Assembly (NCBI RefSeq): GCF_001039355.2
Contig: NW_019775590.1
Location: 273,242 to 304,393, forward strand
Origin: Lingula anatina
Lineage: Eukaryota; Brachiopoda; Lingulata; Lingulida; Lingulidae
Length of the DNA: 31,152 nucleotides
Direction: 5' to 3'
In this document: in pieces, positions 11,184 to 22,918 of the stretch
Layout of the letters: each line of letters opens with the position of its first letter
How positions within the stretch are numbered: the first letter of the stretch is position 1
The notes under the pieces: model-generated
What the model saw: the letters and a program-made list of their open reading frames with translations, nothing else
Told to the model about the DNA's origin: nothing
Databases searched by the model: none
Program-made: the position numbers and the translations under genes

Positions 11184-12290
11184 ATGGCAGCATCTGTTGT
11201 CACCATATTTGTTGCTGTCTTCGTGATATCCACTGTTATAGAGGAAGCTCAAGCTGTGTGTTGTAAAGAGGACAAGGCCGGGTGGTGTGCGGACTGTACT
11301 GAGGTAAGACACATTTATGGTATATGTCAAGCACACAGTTGTTTCTGATGGTAGGGAATACCTTTTGCGTTCAGCGTGATTGGCTTTATTTTTCGAGCGT
11401 GATGCGATATTTGAGCCCAATATTCTGCGTGAAACGTGATTCAGGATTTCTTGGTGATTGGTGACAAAGCGATCAAAATCTGTTTAAAAAACAAACAGAA
11501 GCTAAGCACTTTAAAATACTTACATGTGTTCAAAGTAATCAGGTTCACATCTCAAAAGCGAATATTCTGTTTCAGACCACTCCATATTGTGGATATGGGA
11601 AGTGTAACATATTCGGCTGTGCTTGTGATGGAGGCTGCAGAAAGGACTGCAACCCCTGGTACAGCGATTGGCATCGTCCGCCGTATGTATCTCTTCGTTT
11701 CCATCCTATCTTTAAACTCCTGTTCATCTTGATAGGCCTTCCTATAGGATGAACATACTTATTAACGACATAGGACTTCAAATTGCCAATTACTGTGAAA
11801 CAGGTATCCTTATATGACCATGGTTCCCAGCAAACACAGAACGTATTTAGAGCGTTACCACAATTAACTTTCTGCTAAAGTTTTGTGTTTGTGCTGGATT
11901 AGTTCATAAGGTATTGTTTTCAATGCGTACATTTTTTTTTCAAATGATACTTATTCAAAGACACAGAAACATGGATAAAAATGGAACAGGACGAATCATT
12001 GCAGACCGTCGTCACGCACCGTGGCTTGTATACATGTACAATGATCGAATGGACATAATATATCAATGATCCCGGGAAGAGGAATGGCTTTCAAATAGAT
12101 TAATTTTAGTCATTTACTGGTATGTTCATTGACCACAGTAAATTATATATATATAATCTGAAGTTTGGGTATGACTTTTTTTTTCAGTTTCTGGCACGGC
12201 TATTACCGAAAATGCGAATGCCTAAACAAGAGATCTGTGGAAGATGGGACTGGGGGAGGTATTGTCGCTAGAGATACATACCTAAATTGA
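11184..12290 (+). CDS. Diedel-like secreted cysteine-rich peptide, copy C
   Basis: Exons 11184-11303, 11576-11682 and 12188-12290 (phases 0 and 2, GT-AG) code for 109 residues. The signal peptide MAASVVTIFVAVFVISTVIE ends near AQA, followed by a mature peptide beginning VCCKEDKAGWCADC. The second exon gives YCGYGKCNIFGCACDGGC and RKDCNPWYSDW; the third gives FWHGYYRKCECLNKRSV and a Gly-rich, neutral tail. Twelve cysteines suggest six disulfides. This is the most regular copy and a good reference for the family here. A 3'-UTR intron starts 16 bases after the stop (donor 12307, acceptor before 12488). The AATAAA present in copy E at the matching place is AAAAAA here, so the poly(A) site is unclear. 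It is the first gene of the duplicated pair with the vWA gene. The role is inferred to be extracellular immune modulation, from Diedel resemblance only. Confidence 0.85.
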
Positions 12291-12306
12291 TGCACATCTA
12301 CATGGG

Positions 12307-14917
12307 GTAAGGTTCTTATACCGTTCTTTTATTTGGAAAATGTGACTTAAAACATTGTAATCGCTGAGTTGCGCCAGTTTGCTGAACCGGTCACTTTTTT
12401 TGAAGGCAGGTTGAGCTTAAGCTGTCATTTAATTTGGTGAAATACGTACTTTGTGATGTTTAACTTGTATTTCTTTTCCAATGTTAGATTGCAGAGAAGA
12501 AAGAAGCTCAGAAGATACATAGCGATATTCAGACAAAAAAAATTTATGTTGTCGAGTATAACAATAGCACAGATTATCAATTGGTACATGTATTCTTTGA
12601 ATCTCTTTCATTTTTGATTTTCACTCAAATTAATACTCAGTTTTGATAAAATGTTACACCATCTGCCGTATTTTTCAATGATTTTGTGAGATGATGTTTG
12701 CGACTTTAACAGGAAAAACAGGATTTTTGAAGGGTTTGATTGTTGTGCTTTTATGCGAGTAAATGGGGAAGTGAAATCGAAAAAAAACAGAAAAGAATTT
12801 GATCGTTGAAAATATTGATGATTGATATGAATAATCAGTCAAAATCACCACTAAAAGTGAAAAGGGTACCGGTTTTACATAACTGAGGGTCCTTGTAACA
12901 GAAAGTCCGCCCTCCATATAGTTATAATGGTTAGGGTTAGTCTGACCTAAGTGGGTCAAAATCTAGGGCGAGGCTCACCTGTACAAATGAATGGAGAGTG
13001 GACTCTCTATTATGGGGACTCTCTGTCACGTTACACCGACACAGGCTATATCATATAGATTTTGCACTTGATATGGGAAGTGAACCGTTGTAGATCGCAT
13101 CCGTAAAGTGTACCACCGGATGAAAAAGTGTACCGGTACACATTGTATCAGTTAAGAAACTTTTTTTTGCAAAGACAATCTGCCAAGCGCAGTGAACGGG
13201 TAGTATGATGTACGTAAGCAAACATTTTTCTCGATTCTTAAATCAGATTTGATGGTTCAAAGCAAGCAAGTTAAATTGGCTAATTCATTCCCCAACCGAA
13301 CTTTAATTGTTTGTTATCTCACACAAGTGACACAACTATTCAAATAGGAATAAACCACTTTTTAGATACTGTATGTTTCGTAGATAGTGAGCCACTCAAG
13401 AGAAAGAGTGACAAACATTTAAATTTCATTTGTGCATTTGTTGCTTGTTTCAGATCAATATTATTCTTATTCCTTTAGCAGAGTTCATAAAAATTAGTCA
13501 CACTTTTGCTATTATTTTATGACTGATATTGTTTGAACTGTTTGGAAGAGCTTGATTTTCTAATCAACAACACCAGTGGGGGACAGTATAAAGGAATTGG
13601 GCCATCTTTAAACTGTATTATGTAATCGCTTCAGGGATGATTTATCTTTCTGTATCACTTTCGTAGTCATATATTGGTCCAATTTATCATCTAGTGTAGA
13701 GGAAAATTGTCATCCTAGTATTAGAGCTGGCATCAAACTTGAACCTGTGCAAACATTTTTATCTGTATTCCCAAGTACCAATACATTTAATTAGTCTCCA
13801 ACTTCAATCAAATCTTTATAGGAGAAAGATATCGCTTGGACACAACTTAACATAGCATGGCTATAAGTATCATGAGAATCTGATGGAGGAAGCACACTGT
13901 TAATGAAAAAATATTTCATACGGCAACATAAAATGGATAACATAAGTGTATTCGCACAATCAAATAAATGTGGCTTAATTTCGATTCAAGACCTTAATTC
14001 CATTTGCCGAATTACCGTTTGCATGTTATAATGTATCTAAGCATTAACAAAAGTTTGAAGATTTGAAGTTTATAAAACATACGCGAGTCAGCGAATGCGT
14101 TGTTTAAAAGGCCTCTGTGACGTAATTGTATGCCATTACAATTATCGAAAATTGAAACGAGAAATGTGTCTCAAAATGACCAGCATATTTTAAAGTGCCT
14201 TATGCTTGTAGCAACGGAAACCATGCCCTCCACCTGTGGTCTTTTGTAATATACGATCATCCACACATCTATTAGAAGTGTTTCATTCTTATTAAAGGAT
14301 AATACCCAGACGGAAAACATCGGTATCTTTGGCACATCAATCAAGCTTTCGATAAGATACCACCTTGTTACGCAATCCAGGCGTCATACACCGCTGTAGT
14401 GCATTAAGTCGCTTTACTTTGCTACATAGTATATGCTGGATTCGGATAATTTTCAGATAAATATGCCAGGAAAACGAGGAACCCACTGACTAGAAACTCA
14501 AATTACTGTTTTTATTTAAATATAAGGCAGCACATTTTTTCTCAGAAACCCCAATTTCCAATTTTTCGATAACCCCTTCCCATATCTCATTCACTAGCTT
14601 ATTGTTCAGAAGTGACGCGTGATAAGCGTTTTAATACCCAATTTACCAATTTACCAGGGCAGTCGTACTCTCAATAAGATGAGTGCACCTGAACGCATCA
14701 CCTCGGTATCTATTAAACAACAATCAATTTGGTAAAGCAGATAAATCACATGCTCTTCTATTTACTTTTTGTGCTTAAAGACGTCCCCTAGTGTTTGATT
14801 ATACTTGATGCATGATTTAAAACAAGATTAAATGCCAGCGACACAGACTGCCAAATCCAACGGACTCAAGGAAGAACCGTGAGACATCGACAGTTTCAAC
14901 ATACCTATACAAGGGAA
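12307..14917. other. Copy C 3'-UTR and intergenic DNA before the vWA gene
   Basis: Holds the 3'-UTR exon of copy C (from 12488), repeat R2 (12881-13037) and about 1.9 kb of AT-rich DNA that is well conserved with 27252-29759. The block 14258-14360 recurs at 20738-20853 and 29168-29287. No ORF shows conservation of frame between the copies, and no RNA gene was recognised. Confidence 0.5.
12881..13037 (+). repeat. Dispersed repeat R2, copy 1
   Basis: Starts near AACTGAGGGTCC and contains TATGGTTAGGGTTAG-like and GGGGACTCTCTGTC motifs. It is repeated in the same orientation at 27821-27983 and inverted at 15537-15695. Confidence 0.7.
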
Positions 14918-17900
14918 ATGAGAGGGTTGTTCTTCATTGCCTTGCACCTGGCGTCATTTATGCTGATTTATCAAAAATGTGAGAGGATCGAATATTTAAT
15001 TAAGATTCTCGATTTGCATAAATGGTTGTATTTCAAGCCGATTCAATGTAAAATTAAGATAAGTGTTTTATGATGTATGAGTATTATTTTTCTTTTTGAT
15101 ATAAAAAAGCCGCATTTAAGAGGGATTATTTTCCCCATTCGCTCGGGTCATTTTAGATGCCCATTATGAATAATAAATACAATTTACATATAAGTAAAAT
15201 ATTCAAAGCTCAAATTCAGCAGAATGACCACAATTTATATTTATTTCAGATGCAGGTGGAACAACGAGTAGCACTCACACAACTGACGGTAACATATCAA
15301 TTTACTTTAATTATAAAAGTATATCCCAAAACTTAACCTGTGGATCAGTTCTGTCATATCTTTATTAGACAAACCAAATTATGATTACAAAAAACTATGA
15401 TTACAGCTAACCGTTTATGACTTTCACAATATTGGGAGAAACTGATCGCCAAGTGCAACAATAACAGAATACGATAAATTCTGGAAAAATATACTTTATT
15501 CCGAGCGGAACGGTAATCCTAGGATTGGAAGTCCGGGTGTAACGTGACAGAGAGTCCCCCATGATAGAGATTCCGATTCCCATTCATTTGTACATGGAAG
15601 CCTCGCCCTAGATTTATACCCACTTTGGTCAGGCTAACCCTAAACATTATAACTATATGGAGGGCGAACTTTCTATTATACGGACCCTCAGTTACATTAC
15701 ATGGGCCCCATATGTTTAACCCTCATCCACCTTTCAGGGGGCCTCGCAGGCCCAGACCCATGTATCTTTTGCTCTCTCTTCATTCACATGAGGTTTTGAG
15801 CCTGTTCCTTTCATGTAATCCTCAAGCAACTTATACCCCATCAATGGATAAATAACTAGTTTTGAAATAATTTACACCATATGTAGAAATTAACTTTTCC
15901 AAAAGTTAGTCCCATTTCCTGGAAACCGGGCCTCCGAGGCCCGGCCCCTTGATAATTTTACTTCCACATGGGAGCATGTGTATATAAGATATGTGATGCA
16001 TTGTTGAGTTTTACATTTGTGTGGAGCTTTGTTCAAACAATGTCTAGAAATGTATATAGAATAGAATAGAAATCTGCCTGTGAAAGATTCAAGACCTGGA
16101 GAAATTATTATTTATGAGTAATCGGTCATCTTGGTCACCTGATATGCAGATATCAGTTTAAATCTATCATTATTACATACCTGATAGACTGCACTAGCTT
16201 TGCGAAACTTTCCATTTTGAGAAAAAAAATGATTTTCCGCATGTTCCATACACATGAAAATCTGACTCCCCCCATGAACATTTGACTCCCCCCTCCACAA
16301 AACTTCATAAATCTTATTTTATTTGAGTATATGACTGAGATCTTGAAGTATGTAAAATAGAGGATACATTGGCACTTTTTTTTAGTTTGCAGGTGAACAT
16401 TTTCATGAAAAAATAAGAAAATTAAAAATGTGCACTCAACCGCCCATTGTCTCCCTTATGAAAAAGCTATTTATTTGATATTGGATTATCATTTCTACAT
16501 TTTTCCTTTAAAGTTACTTTATTAAGATTATATTATTTGAAAGTTTGATGGTAAACTATTGGGTGAAAAAACTAAAAAGAAAACATGAAAAATAAGAAAA
16601 TTAAAAACGTGCATTTTATCACCCAATAACTCCCCTGTGAAAAAGCTATCTGTTTAATATTTGATGATCATTTCAACACCTTTCCCTAACTTTTACTTTA
16701 AGAAGATTATATTAGAAATATTTGAAAGACTAGGGAAGTCAAAATCCTACGGGTACAAGAGTGCACTTTGTTATCCATTTAAAATCATCAATCCCCATTT
16801 TCCATTCAGCTTTGGGAAAAAATGGGAAAAACAACAGCAAATATAAAACGGGGCCTTTCACTAATTGGAGTCCATAGGAGTCCAAAATCCATGCATATGA
16901 AAATGAAGATTTTCATAAATTTTTTCATTTATTTTCACCCAGTATTTTACCATTCAAACTTTTAAATATGTCCTCCATTATGCATACTACAAGATCATAG
17001 TCATTTACTGAAATTAAATGAGATTTATGAATGTTTTATTTATTTATTTATTTTTTTTTGGGGGGGGGGGGAGTCAAAATTTCATAGGGGGAGTCAGATT
17101 ATCATTATGAAAATCTGACTGGGAAGTCACATTTTCATAATGAAAATCTGACTGGGGAGTCACAATATATGGGAGTCAGAGGCCCGGTTTCAGGGTTTAC
17201 GTAGGGTTCCATTTCCTTGTGGATGAGGGTTAATACATGTAAGAGTTAGTCGGAGTGTTGGGGTTAGTAATGTATGTGGGACGAATGTCACCTGTAGAAG
17301 GTGAGGAACGTTGGCCTACGATTCCTAACGGAGCACCATTCCTGTCACACAGGCCTTCCCTGCTTCATTTTTTATTTCTAATATAGAGAAAATATTGTAC
17401 TTTAATGAAAAAAAAGGAAAACACACATTGCTTAGTCCTATGTAATGTTTTTTTCAGCGTGTAAAAACAAGGACATAGCATTCCTGTTAGATGTTACTGG
17501 CTCTCCAGATGATGCACCAAAGATCCAACGGTTCTTGGCCTATTTGGTCAACGATTCATTCGTAATTGGACCTAGTGACGTCAATATCGCTATTATTTCT
17601 TTCAAACCGGAAATAAATGGCCATGTGACACTGGACAAAGGGGACATATTTCCCGACGTATCGGCAGCAATCCTCACTGTGAACGTACACAATGGGACAT
17701 CTTTCGAAAGCCAAACGTATAACGCGTTGGACTTGGCCAAAACCGTTTTTCTTAGTCCTAAGCATGTTCAAGGAGGAAGAATAAATGCAAGTAAAATCGC
17801 TGTCGTCCTAACTACGGGACTGAACGACAAATTCTGCACTACTGTACAAAAGGCGCTGGCGGCAAAGCAACAGGGTATTGAAGTGTATGCGATAGGGGTC

Positions 17901-18475
17901 GGCAACAAGACAAGCCAACTTCTAGAACTGAAAGCGATTGTTAGCCCACCTGCGTATACCCATGCTTTCCATGTAGAAGCGTTTGATGAGCTGGGCGAGC
18001 TGGCAGAGGACTTCTCTAAAGCACTTTGTTCAGGTAGGTCATTTACCGAACTTTTTTATATTTGACATAAGCCCATTAGTGCAGTTTTGTTACTATAAAC
18101 ATTTACCAATTCTTAAAAGCATTTTGATCGTGCTAATGCATGTATCACTGCACCCTATACATGTAGAACTATACATGTAGGTTCTCTTTGTGTATTTGGA
18201 CCAACTAGATTACAATGTACATATCCTGCCATTTTAGGAAAAAAAACATCCCAGCGGGCAAATTATGTTGTTTTAACGTTGAGAAGACATCGAATAAACG
18301 TTGGATTTGAAAGTTGTGTCAACCTCAGATAACAACGTTGTATCAACGTCAGAAAACAATGTTATATCAACCCCACCCAGCGGGAAATTAGCCTGGATGT
18401 GTTTAGCAGTAGGACATGTTTGATGGCTAAATATATGTAGGGTATAAATGTATGGCCATTCAGTTAAATTTCCAA

Positions 18476-18536
<61 letters not shown>

Positions 18537-20016
18537 CAAAGTCACAGTCACCTCAACCTGTCTATCTATAACAGGTTACCAAGAACTGTTAACCCTATCA
18601 CATTTACAGAAACTTATTCATCCTAGTGTTAGCTGACCTTGCAAGGAATTCAGTTCATTGGAATGTATTTCTGAATAACATGTTAAGAAAATTCACTAGT
18701 TCACTAAAGACAAAACAACTGTCACTTTTACTTTAAAACCCTTTTGTTATTATTTTGATAAATTTAGTTACAGTATTGATTAACAAAGTATCACGTTTTC
18801 AACAATTAATATTTTAAATTACAATCCATAACTGCAAGGTTGTGTCATTGACCAAAATACAACGTTGAGTCAACGTCACATTATGACAGTGTTTCGACGT
18901 GGCTGGATCAACGTTGATTTTACGTTGAATTTAGGTAGATCAACGGCAATTCAACGTATCAACCTGTTTTCAACGTTAACGTTGATCCAACGCAACTATG
19001 CCTGCTGGGATGCTTCATATAGAAATAAGATTTAATTCAACATTTCCAACTGCAGTGTATTAGACCATTGTTTAGTTTACAATGCTTCTTTTGGAACAAA
19101 ATGCTTCCAGTAATCTATTTTCGGTTATAAAAAATAAGACTTGAGTTTTTATTAAACGTTTGCTTTTAAATCTTGTATTTTCAATTTTTAATTCCATGAT
19201 AAATTACAATTTTTGGTGTATTTCAATACTTCAAAAGGTGCGGCTTTATTTCACTATTTAAATACAATGTAGTCCCAACTTTTCACCATGCGCATGCTGA
19301 TCTTTCCAGTTACAAACAACATGACGTCACCAGAAGACGACGGCTGGTACAGGCATTACCAGACAACTTGCCTGAATGTAACCAGCTCATCGCCGCAATC
19401 TGGTGTGACTGGTGAGAACGACACAGTCCCACCTACTGCAATTTTTCCCTCCGCTACCGGGACTTCACTAGATAATTTCACCTCATCACCGATTTCTGTT
19501 GTGACTGGTGAGAACGACCCAATCTCACCTACAGCATCCTATCCATCTGCTACCGGGTCTCCACAAGGCACTGCAAAGTATATAGATAATTTTACCTCAT
19601 CGCTGCAATCTGCTGTGACTGGTGAGAACGACACAGTCCCACGTACAGCATCCTATCCTTCCGCTACCGGGACTTCACTAGGCACTGCAAAGTATATAGA
19701 TCATTTCACCTCATCACCGCAATCTGTTGTGACTGGTGAGAACGACACAGTCTCACCTACTGCATCCTATCCTTCCGCTACCGGGCCTGTACCGGGCACT
19801 GCAAACAATGCAGATCATATTAAATCGGCATCTGGTATTGATTCTAATAAACCAAGCCAAGACTTTGATGTTATAATGTGGGTTACTGTCTCAGTGATTG
19901 CATTATTGTGGCTTGCTGCCATAATTGGTTTCTTGTGTTGTATGAAGAAAAAATCGAGACGGGTGCGAGCTGAAGATGTTCAAGTTGATAAGTCAGCAGA
20001 AAAAGAAAACGGGTAG
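14918..20016 (+). CDS. Type I membrane protein with vWA domain and Thr/Ser/Pro repeats (vWA gene 1)
   Basis: Exons 14918-14978, 15250-15288, 17458-18033 and 19310-20016 join in phase to code for 460 residues. Residues 1-20 are a signal peptide (MRGLFFIALHLASFMLIYQK), followed by a short Thr/Ser linker. Residues 35-225, one exon, form a von Willebrand A domain starting CKNKDIAFLLDVTGS and framed by cysteines near 35 and 223. The metal site is incomplete: DVTGS fits DxSxS with Thr for Ser, but the usual TDG is TTG (VVLTTGL). Sites NGT, NAS and NKT could be glycosylated. Next comes a stalk of four repeats built on VTGENDTVSPTASYPSATG, rich in Thr, Ser and Pro and likely O-glycosylated. A helix at about 413-437 (VIMWVTVSVIALLWLAAIIG..) and a 23-residue basic/acidic tail follow. 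It is probably a cell-surface adhesion or binding protein. vWA families such as matrilin or collagen-like are the nearest in pattern; no orthologue recognised. Confidence 0.85.
15537..15695 (-). repeat. Dispersed repeat R2, inverted copy
   Basis: Reverse complement of 12881-13037 with scattered mismatches. It lies in intron 2 of vWA gene 1 and is absent from vWA gene 2, so it arrived after the block duplicated or was lost there. Confidence 0.7.
15716..17233. mobile_element. Non-coding transposon-like insert with 15-bp perfect terminal inverted repeats
   Basis: Ends are TTAACCCTCATCCAC and GTGGATGAGGGTTAA, exact inverted repeats 1.5 kb apart in intron 2 of vWA gene 1. Inside are a G-rich/C-rich pair near 15925-15955 and 17165-17185, two diverged copies of an AT-rich unit (about 16405-16510 and 16585-16690), and short repeats of ATGAAAATCTGACT near 16255 and 17105-17155. 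There is no transposase ORF. The matching intron of vWA gene 2 (30113-30552) lacks it. Confidence 0.6.
18247..19012. mobile_element. CAACGT-rich MITE-like element in intron 3 of vWA gene 1
   Basis: Terminal inverted repeats CATCCCAGCGGGCA and TGCCTGCTGGGATG (one mismatch). The interior has many direct and inverted CAACGT/ACGTTG motifs, typical of a MITE type seen in many aquatic invertebrates. It holds a long (TA)n tract and fills more than half of the intron. Confidence 0.75.
18480..18535. repeat. (TA)n microsatellite
   Basis: About 28 uninterrupted TA units inside the CAACGT-rich element. Confidence 0.97.
19387..19824 (+). repeat. Coding tandem repeat of the vWA gene 1 stalk
   Basis: Four in-frame units starting near 19387, 19483, 19597 and 19711. 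Units 2 to 4 are 114 bases (38 residues); unit 1 is 96 bases and lacks the six residues GTAKYI. The core VTGENDTV..TASYPSATG is nearly the same in each. Repeat number may vary between alleles or paralogues. Confidence 0.9.
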
Positions 20017-20737
20017 TAGAATAGGCGTAACGTTTTGATTATATAGGACTGATTATCATGTAGGTCCAATTTTTACTACATCTTAACGGCCATCTATTAA
20101 CAATATTGACTTATATGCACGTATATACGTAAGCTACCATATACCACACACGTTTTGCATTGATATCAACTATAGATAGAACATTTGGTCCATTCTCTTT
20201 CACAACAGCGAGGCAGTTAAGGTAAGGTGTAACGCAATTCAGAGGAGAACCAACCCCCTAATAATCTGGACCGACTCCACCATTCTCTTTAGGAAGAAAG
20301 GGACAATATTCCAGAAAACAGAATATTTACCCTGGTTGATGGCCCGTCACGCCGCAGATAATTGCAGTGCGTGGTAGATACACTCGCTATTAGACATGTG
20401 ACCTTCAACGAGCACATCCTACTGCTAATTGTGTGTAAATTTGGTGACATTTGGTGGCGTCTTTTAAATTTAATGAATATTCCCTTGCCTTTGTGGGAAT
20501 CACCGTGAAACATAGGAATTGAGGGGGTACACCGGCATGTACATTTTATAAAATTGAATAAATGGCACAAAATACGGATATTGTCACCACTATTTTGTAT
20601 TTTCTGAACCATTTATCATGTTATATATGGTGTCCTGTATAAAAAGCACTGTTTATGACAATTAACACCTATGAGGTGATCATTTCTAGATGAACGCACA
20701 TGGAATTGGGTGGAATAGCCTTTGACCAATCTTGTAT
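20017..20737. other. 3' flank of vWA gene 1
   Basis: Non-coding, with no further exon recognised. The 107-codon - strand frame at 20289-20612 shows no domain or splice support and is probably chance. Confidence 0.5.
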
Positions 20738-20853
20738 GATCATCCACATACTATTAGAAGTACTTCACTCTTATTAAATGATAATACCCAGACGGAAAAC
20801 ATTGGTATTTGTCGCACATCAATCAAGCTAATAACAGCGTTCAATAAGCCGAT
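20738..20853 (+). repeat. Relic of the vWA-gene upstream region
   Basis: Matches 29168-29287 and 14258-14360, DNA lying about 0.5-0.65 kb upstream of the two vWA start codons. No vWA exon follows. It is a leftover from an extra or partly deleted unit, joined shortly before the flank of truncated copy D. Confidence 0.65.
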
Positions 20854-21034
20854 TGACTTACTATCTTAAGAATTAAAAAATTGGTGATAATTTTGCATGT
20901 AAATATTGGATAATATTGCATATACTTGACAAAAAAACTATTTTGGGTACTGTCAACATTAATGTTAAAGATAAATTACAGTGACACTTATTGTCCCCAA
21001 ACTCACTGGAGTGATTCCCCGTATGTTTATACAG

Positions 21035-21779
21035 TTAAGTGATGAACATGTAGAGCTTTATGAACGATTCAGAATGGATCTCAGCGTGATACTAGACAGG
21101 CTATTCAGCAACTTGTTGATTATTTCTTTCCGTTATACGTTAACATAAATGTGTACGTGATGTGGGAAATGTGGGTTATTATCTGTTTGTTTCTTCCACA
21201 AGGTTTTTGATTCTGTGTCCTTAGGTTAAACACCGGACACAGAAGACACAGACATGTTTTACGGGAATATTTTATTTTATTTTTTTTTTTTTGTCTCCGT
21301 GTCATCGTTAAAAATATTAACAGATCTTAATGGAAAATAAATTTTGTCTAATTCTGACTTTGCCTCGAGACAACAGCGATTTTAAGATAGACATGCGGTT
21401 TTTACATCAGTACTCCAAAATGATAGAAGTCAAATTCTCAGATCTTTGTCACAAAGACACTGGCCTTTGATGTGGATGGTTTTGAAGATGTAATAAGCTT
21501 AATCACTTGTTGATACTGTATCAAGGACACGCGTACACATAGAGGTGTTGTAGCTCACTTATACAGAACCTACACTGCTGCCGCTACTCAGTCTTGCTAC
21601 AACGGTGCAGGAACTAAGGTGTGTGTGGTAGACTTCGACAGTAGACTGGTTTGAAGCTTTCATTATCGGTGAGTTTAAATTCTTACTCGAATATCTCAAA
21701 AAATAATAATATAAAAAGATAATAATAGCGTTAAATTATGTATTTTGATACCCTAGTAGTTATCTTGTATTTTCAGAAG
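21035..21779 (+). pseudogene. Truncated peptide copy D: promoter and 5' exon only
   Basis: Colinear with the upstream region of copy A (about 3305-3782). TTATAC (21559-21564) and TCAGTCT (21588-21594) are kept at the usual spacing. The 5' non-coding exon ends at a GTGAGT donor near 21667 and the acceptor ttttcag is kept (about 21771-21777). Similarity stops within the first bases of the coding exon, where the ATG should be. No signal peptide or cysteine exon follows. Relative to A it has an insert at about 21118-21383. D groups with A; B, C and E form the other group. Confidence 0.7.
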
Positions 21780-22096
21780 ATAAGTAGGCTTGTTAAGGAC
21801 CAAATATTGACCAAACGCTGTATTTTGTAGTACAAATGTCTTACTTGGCATGAATGTTCCTTGGGCCAAAACATTTTTTATCCAAAGAGACACGCTATAT
21901 CGATACATACATTAGCATAAATTATGCAAATTAGTTACCAAAATATACAATTTTTCCTATTTCCATCAAACTTTGGCCTAAAAACACGTATAGATCACCA
22001 AGCTTCAATAAATTAGGGACAAGGAACCCATTTTTGATATTATGGAAGCAATTGGCGGTCATTTTGTGCCATTTTGCCTAAAAAAAACAGTTTAAG
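21780..22096. other. Unidentified AT-rich stretch replacing the body of copy D
   Basis: No ORF or known motif seen. It starts exactly where copy D breaks off and ends at repeat R1, so it may be part of a larger inserted element. Confidence 0.4.
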
Positions 22097-22788
22097 GTAT
22101 AATAAAGGTGTGTGGAAAAGGTGAATATATGTATGTGACATCCTTTCTGTCTTTTCGAAGTTGGCGTTTTATTTGGACAATATACTATTTTTATGTTAAA
22201 GTTTTTGCAACGGTGTCTTTGTAGTATCAAATTGACACTGAATGAAAACAGCTCTGATTTCAGTAAAAACAAAACAAAGAAATGTTAGAGACCCAATTTC
22301 ATCTTTTCTTTTTGTTTATTTTTATATGGGAGCGTAGGACAGGATGACACAAAAAAAACATAAAAATTAATTGAATCCTACGAGGATCCATCAAATTTCA
22401 AGATATTGTTGGCCTTTAACGCCAACATGTGCATGATCATTCCCTAAAATGTCAGTTATCTTTGTAGTCCTGCATAAAAGTTGTTTTTTTTTTAATATGT
22501 TCCAAATGGCCTCAGCGACACTGAGGGACATTAGCATATGTCACGCAAAATTGTCGAACACTCGAACACATACCTCTTTGGGGATTTCCCTGAAGTTTGC
22601 TGTAATTGTTGCCTTCGATTGTTTAAGGGTTGTTATCGTACACTTTATACTTGAGATATACCAACTGAAAAAATATGTTTGTTTGTGCCAGGGAGAAGGG
22701 GGCAAGTCTGATGGATATCATGCCCACTCAGCATCACACTTCCTTTGTATCACCTTGTATAAAAATGTCCCCGAGTCGAACTTGTACT
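22097..22788. repeat. Dispersed repeat R1, second copy
   Basis: Same orientation as 9802-10518, with small indels and substitutions; the long G tract is shorter here. Confidence 0.75.
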
Positions 22789-22918
22789 CAGGTGAATGCT
22801 ATTATATTTTTAACGCGTATATATCTACTGTCCAAATTTTGCGCAGAATCTCACTTCCCACGCAAGTCCTTCTTACGAAATTTCGAGTTTGCAGACAGCC
22901 CGTAAGCACGTACGGAGG

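Larger units (their letters stand above)
10757..18055 (+). repeat. Segmental duplication, first copy (peptide C + vWA gene)
   Basis: Colinear with 25314 to the window end: promoter, peptide gene, about 2.5 kb of intergenic DNA, then the vWA exons in the same order and orientation. Similarity extends through non-coding DNA (for example 12490-13200 with 27430-28135), so the duplication is fairly recent. Differences are mainly a 1.7-kb insert at about 15537-17233 here and a 0.3-kb insert at 26437-26728 in the other copy. Confidence 0.88.

Noticed and set aside
18273-18636. Frames rich in Tyr-Ile on both strands
   Set aside because: Translation of the (TA)n tract.
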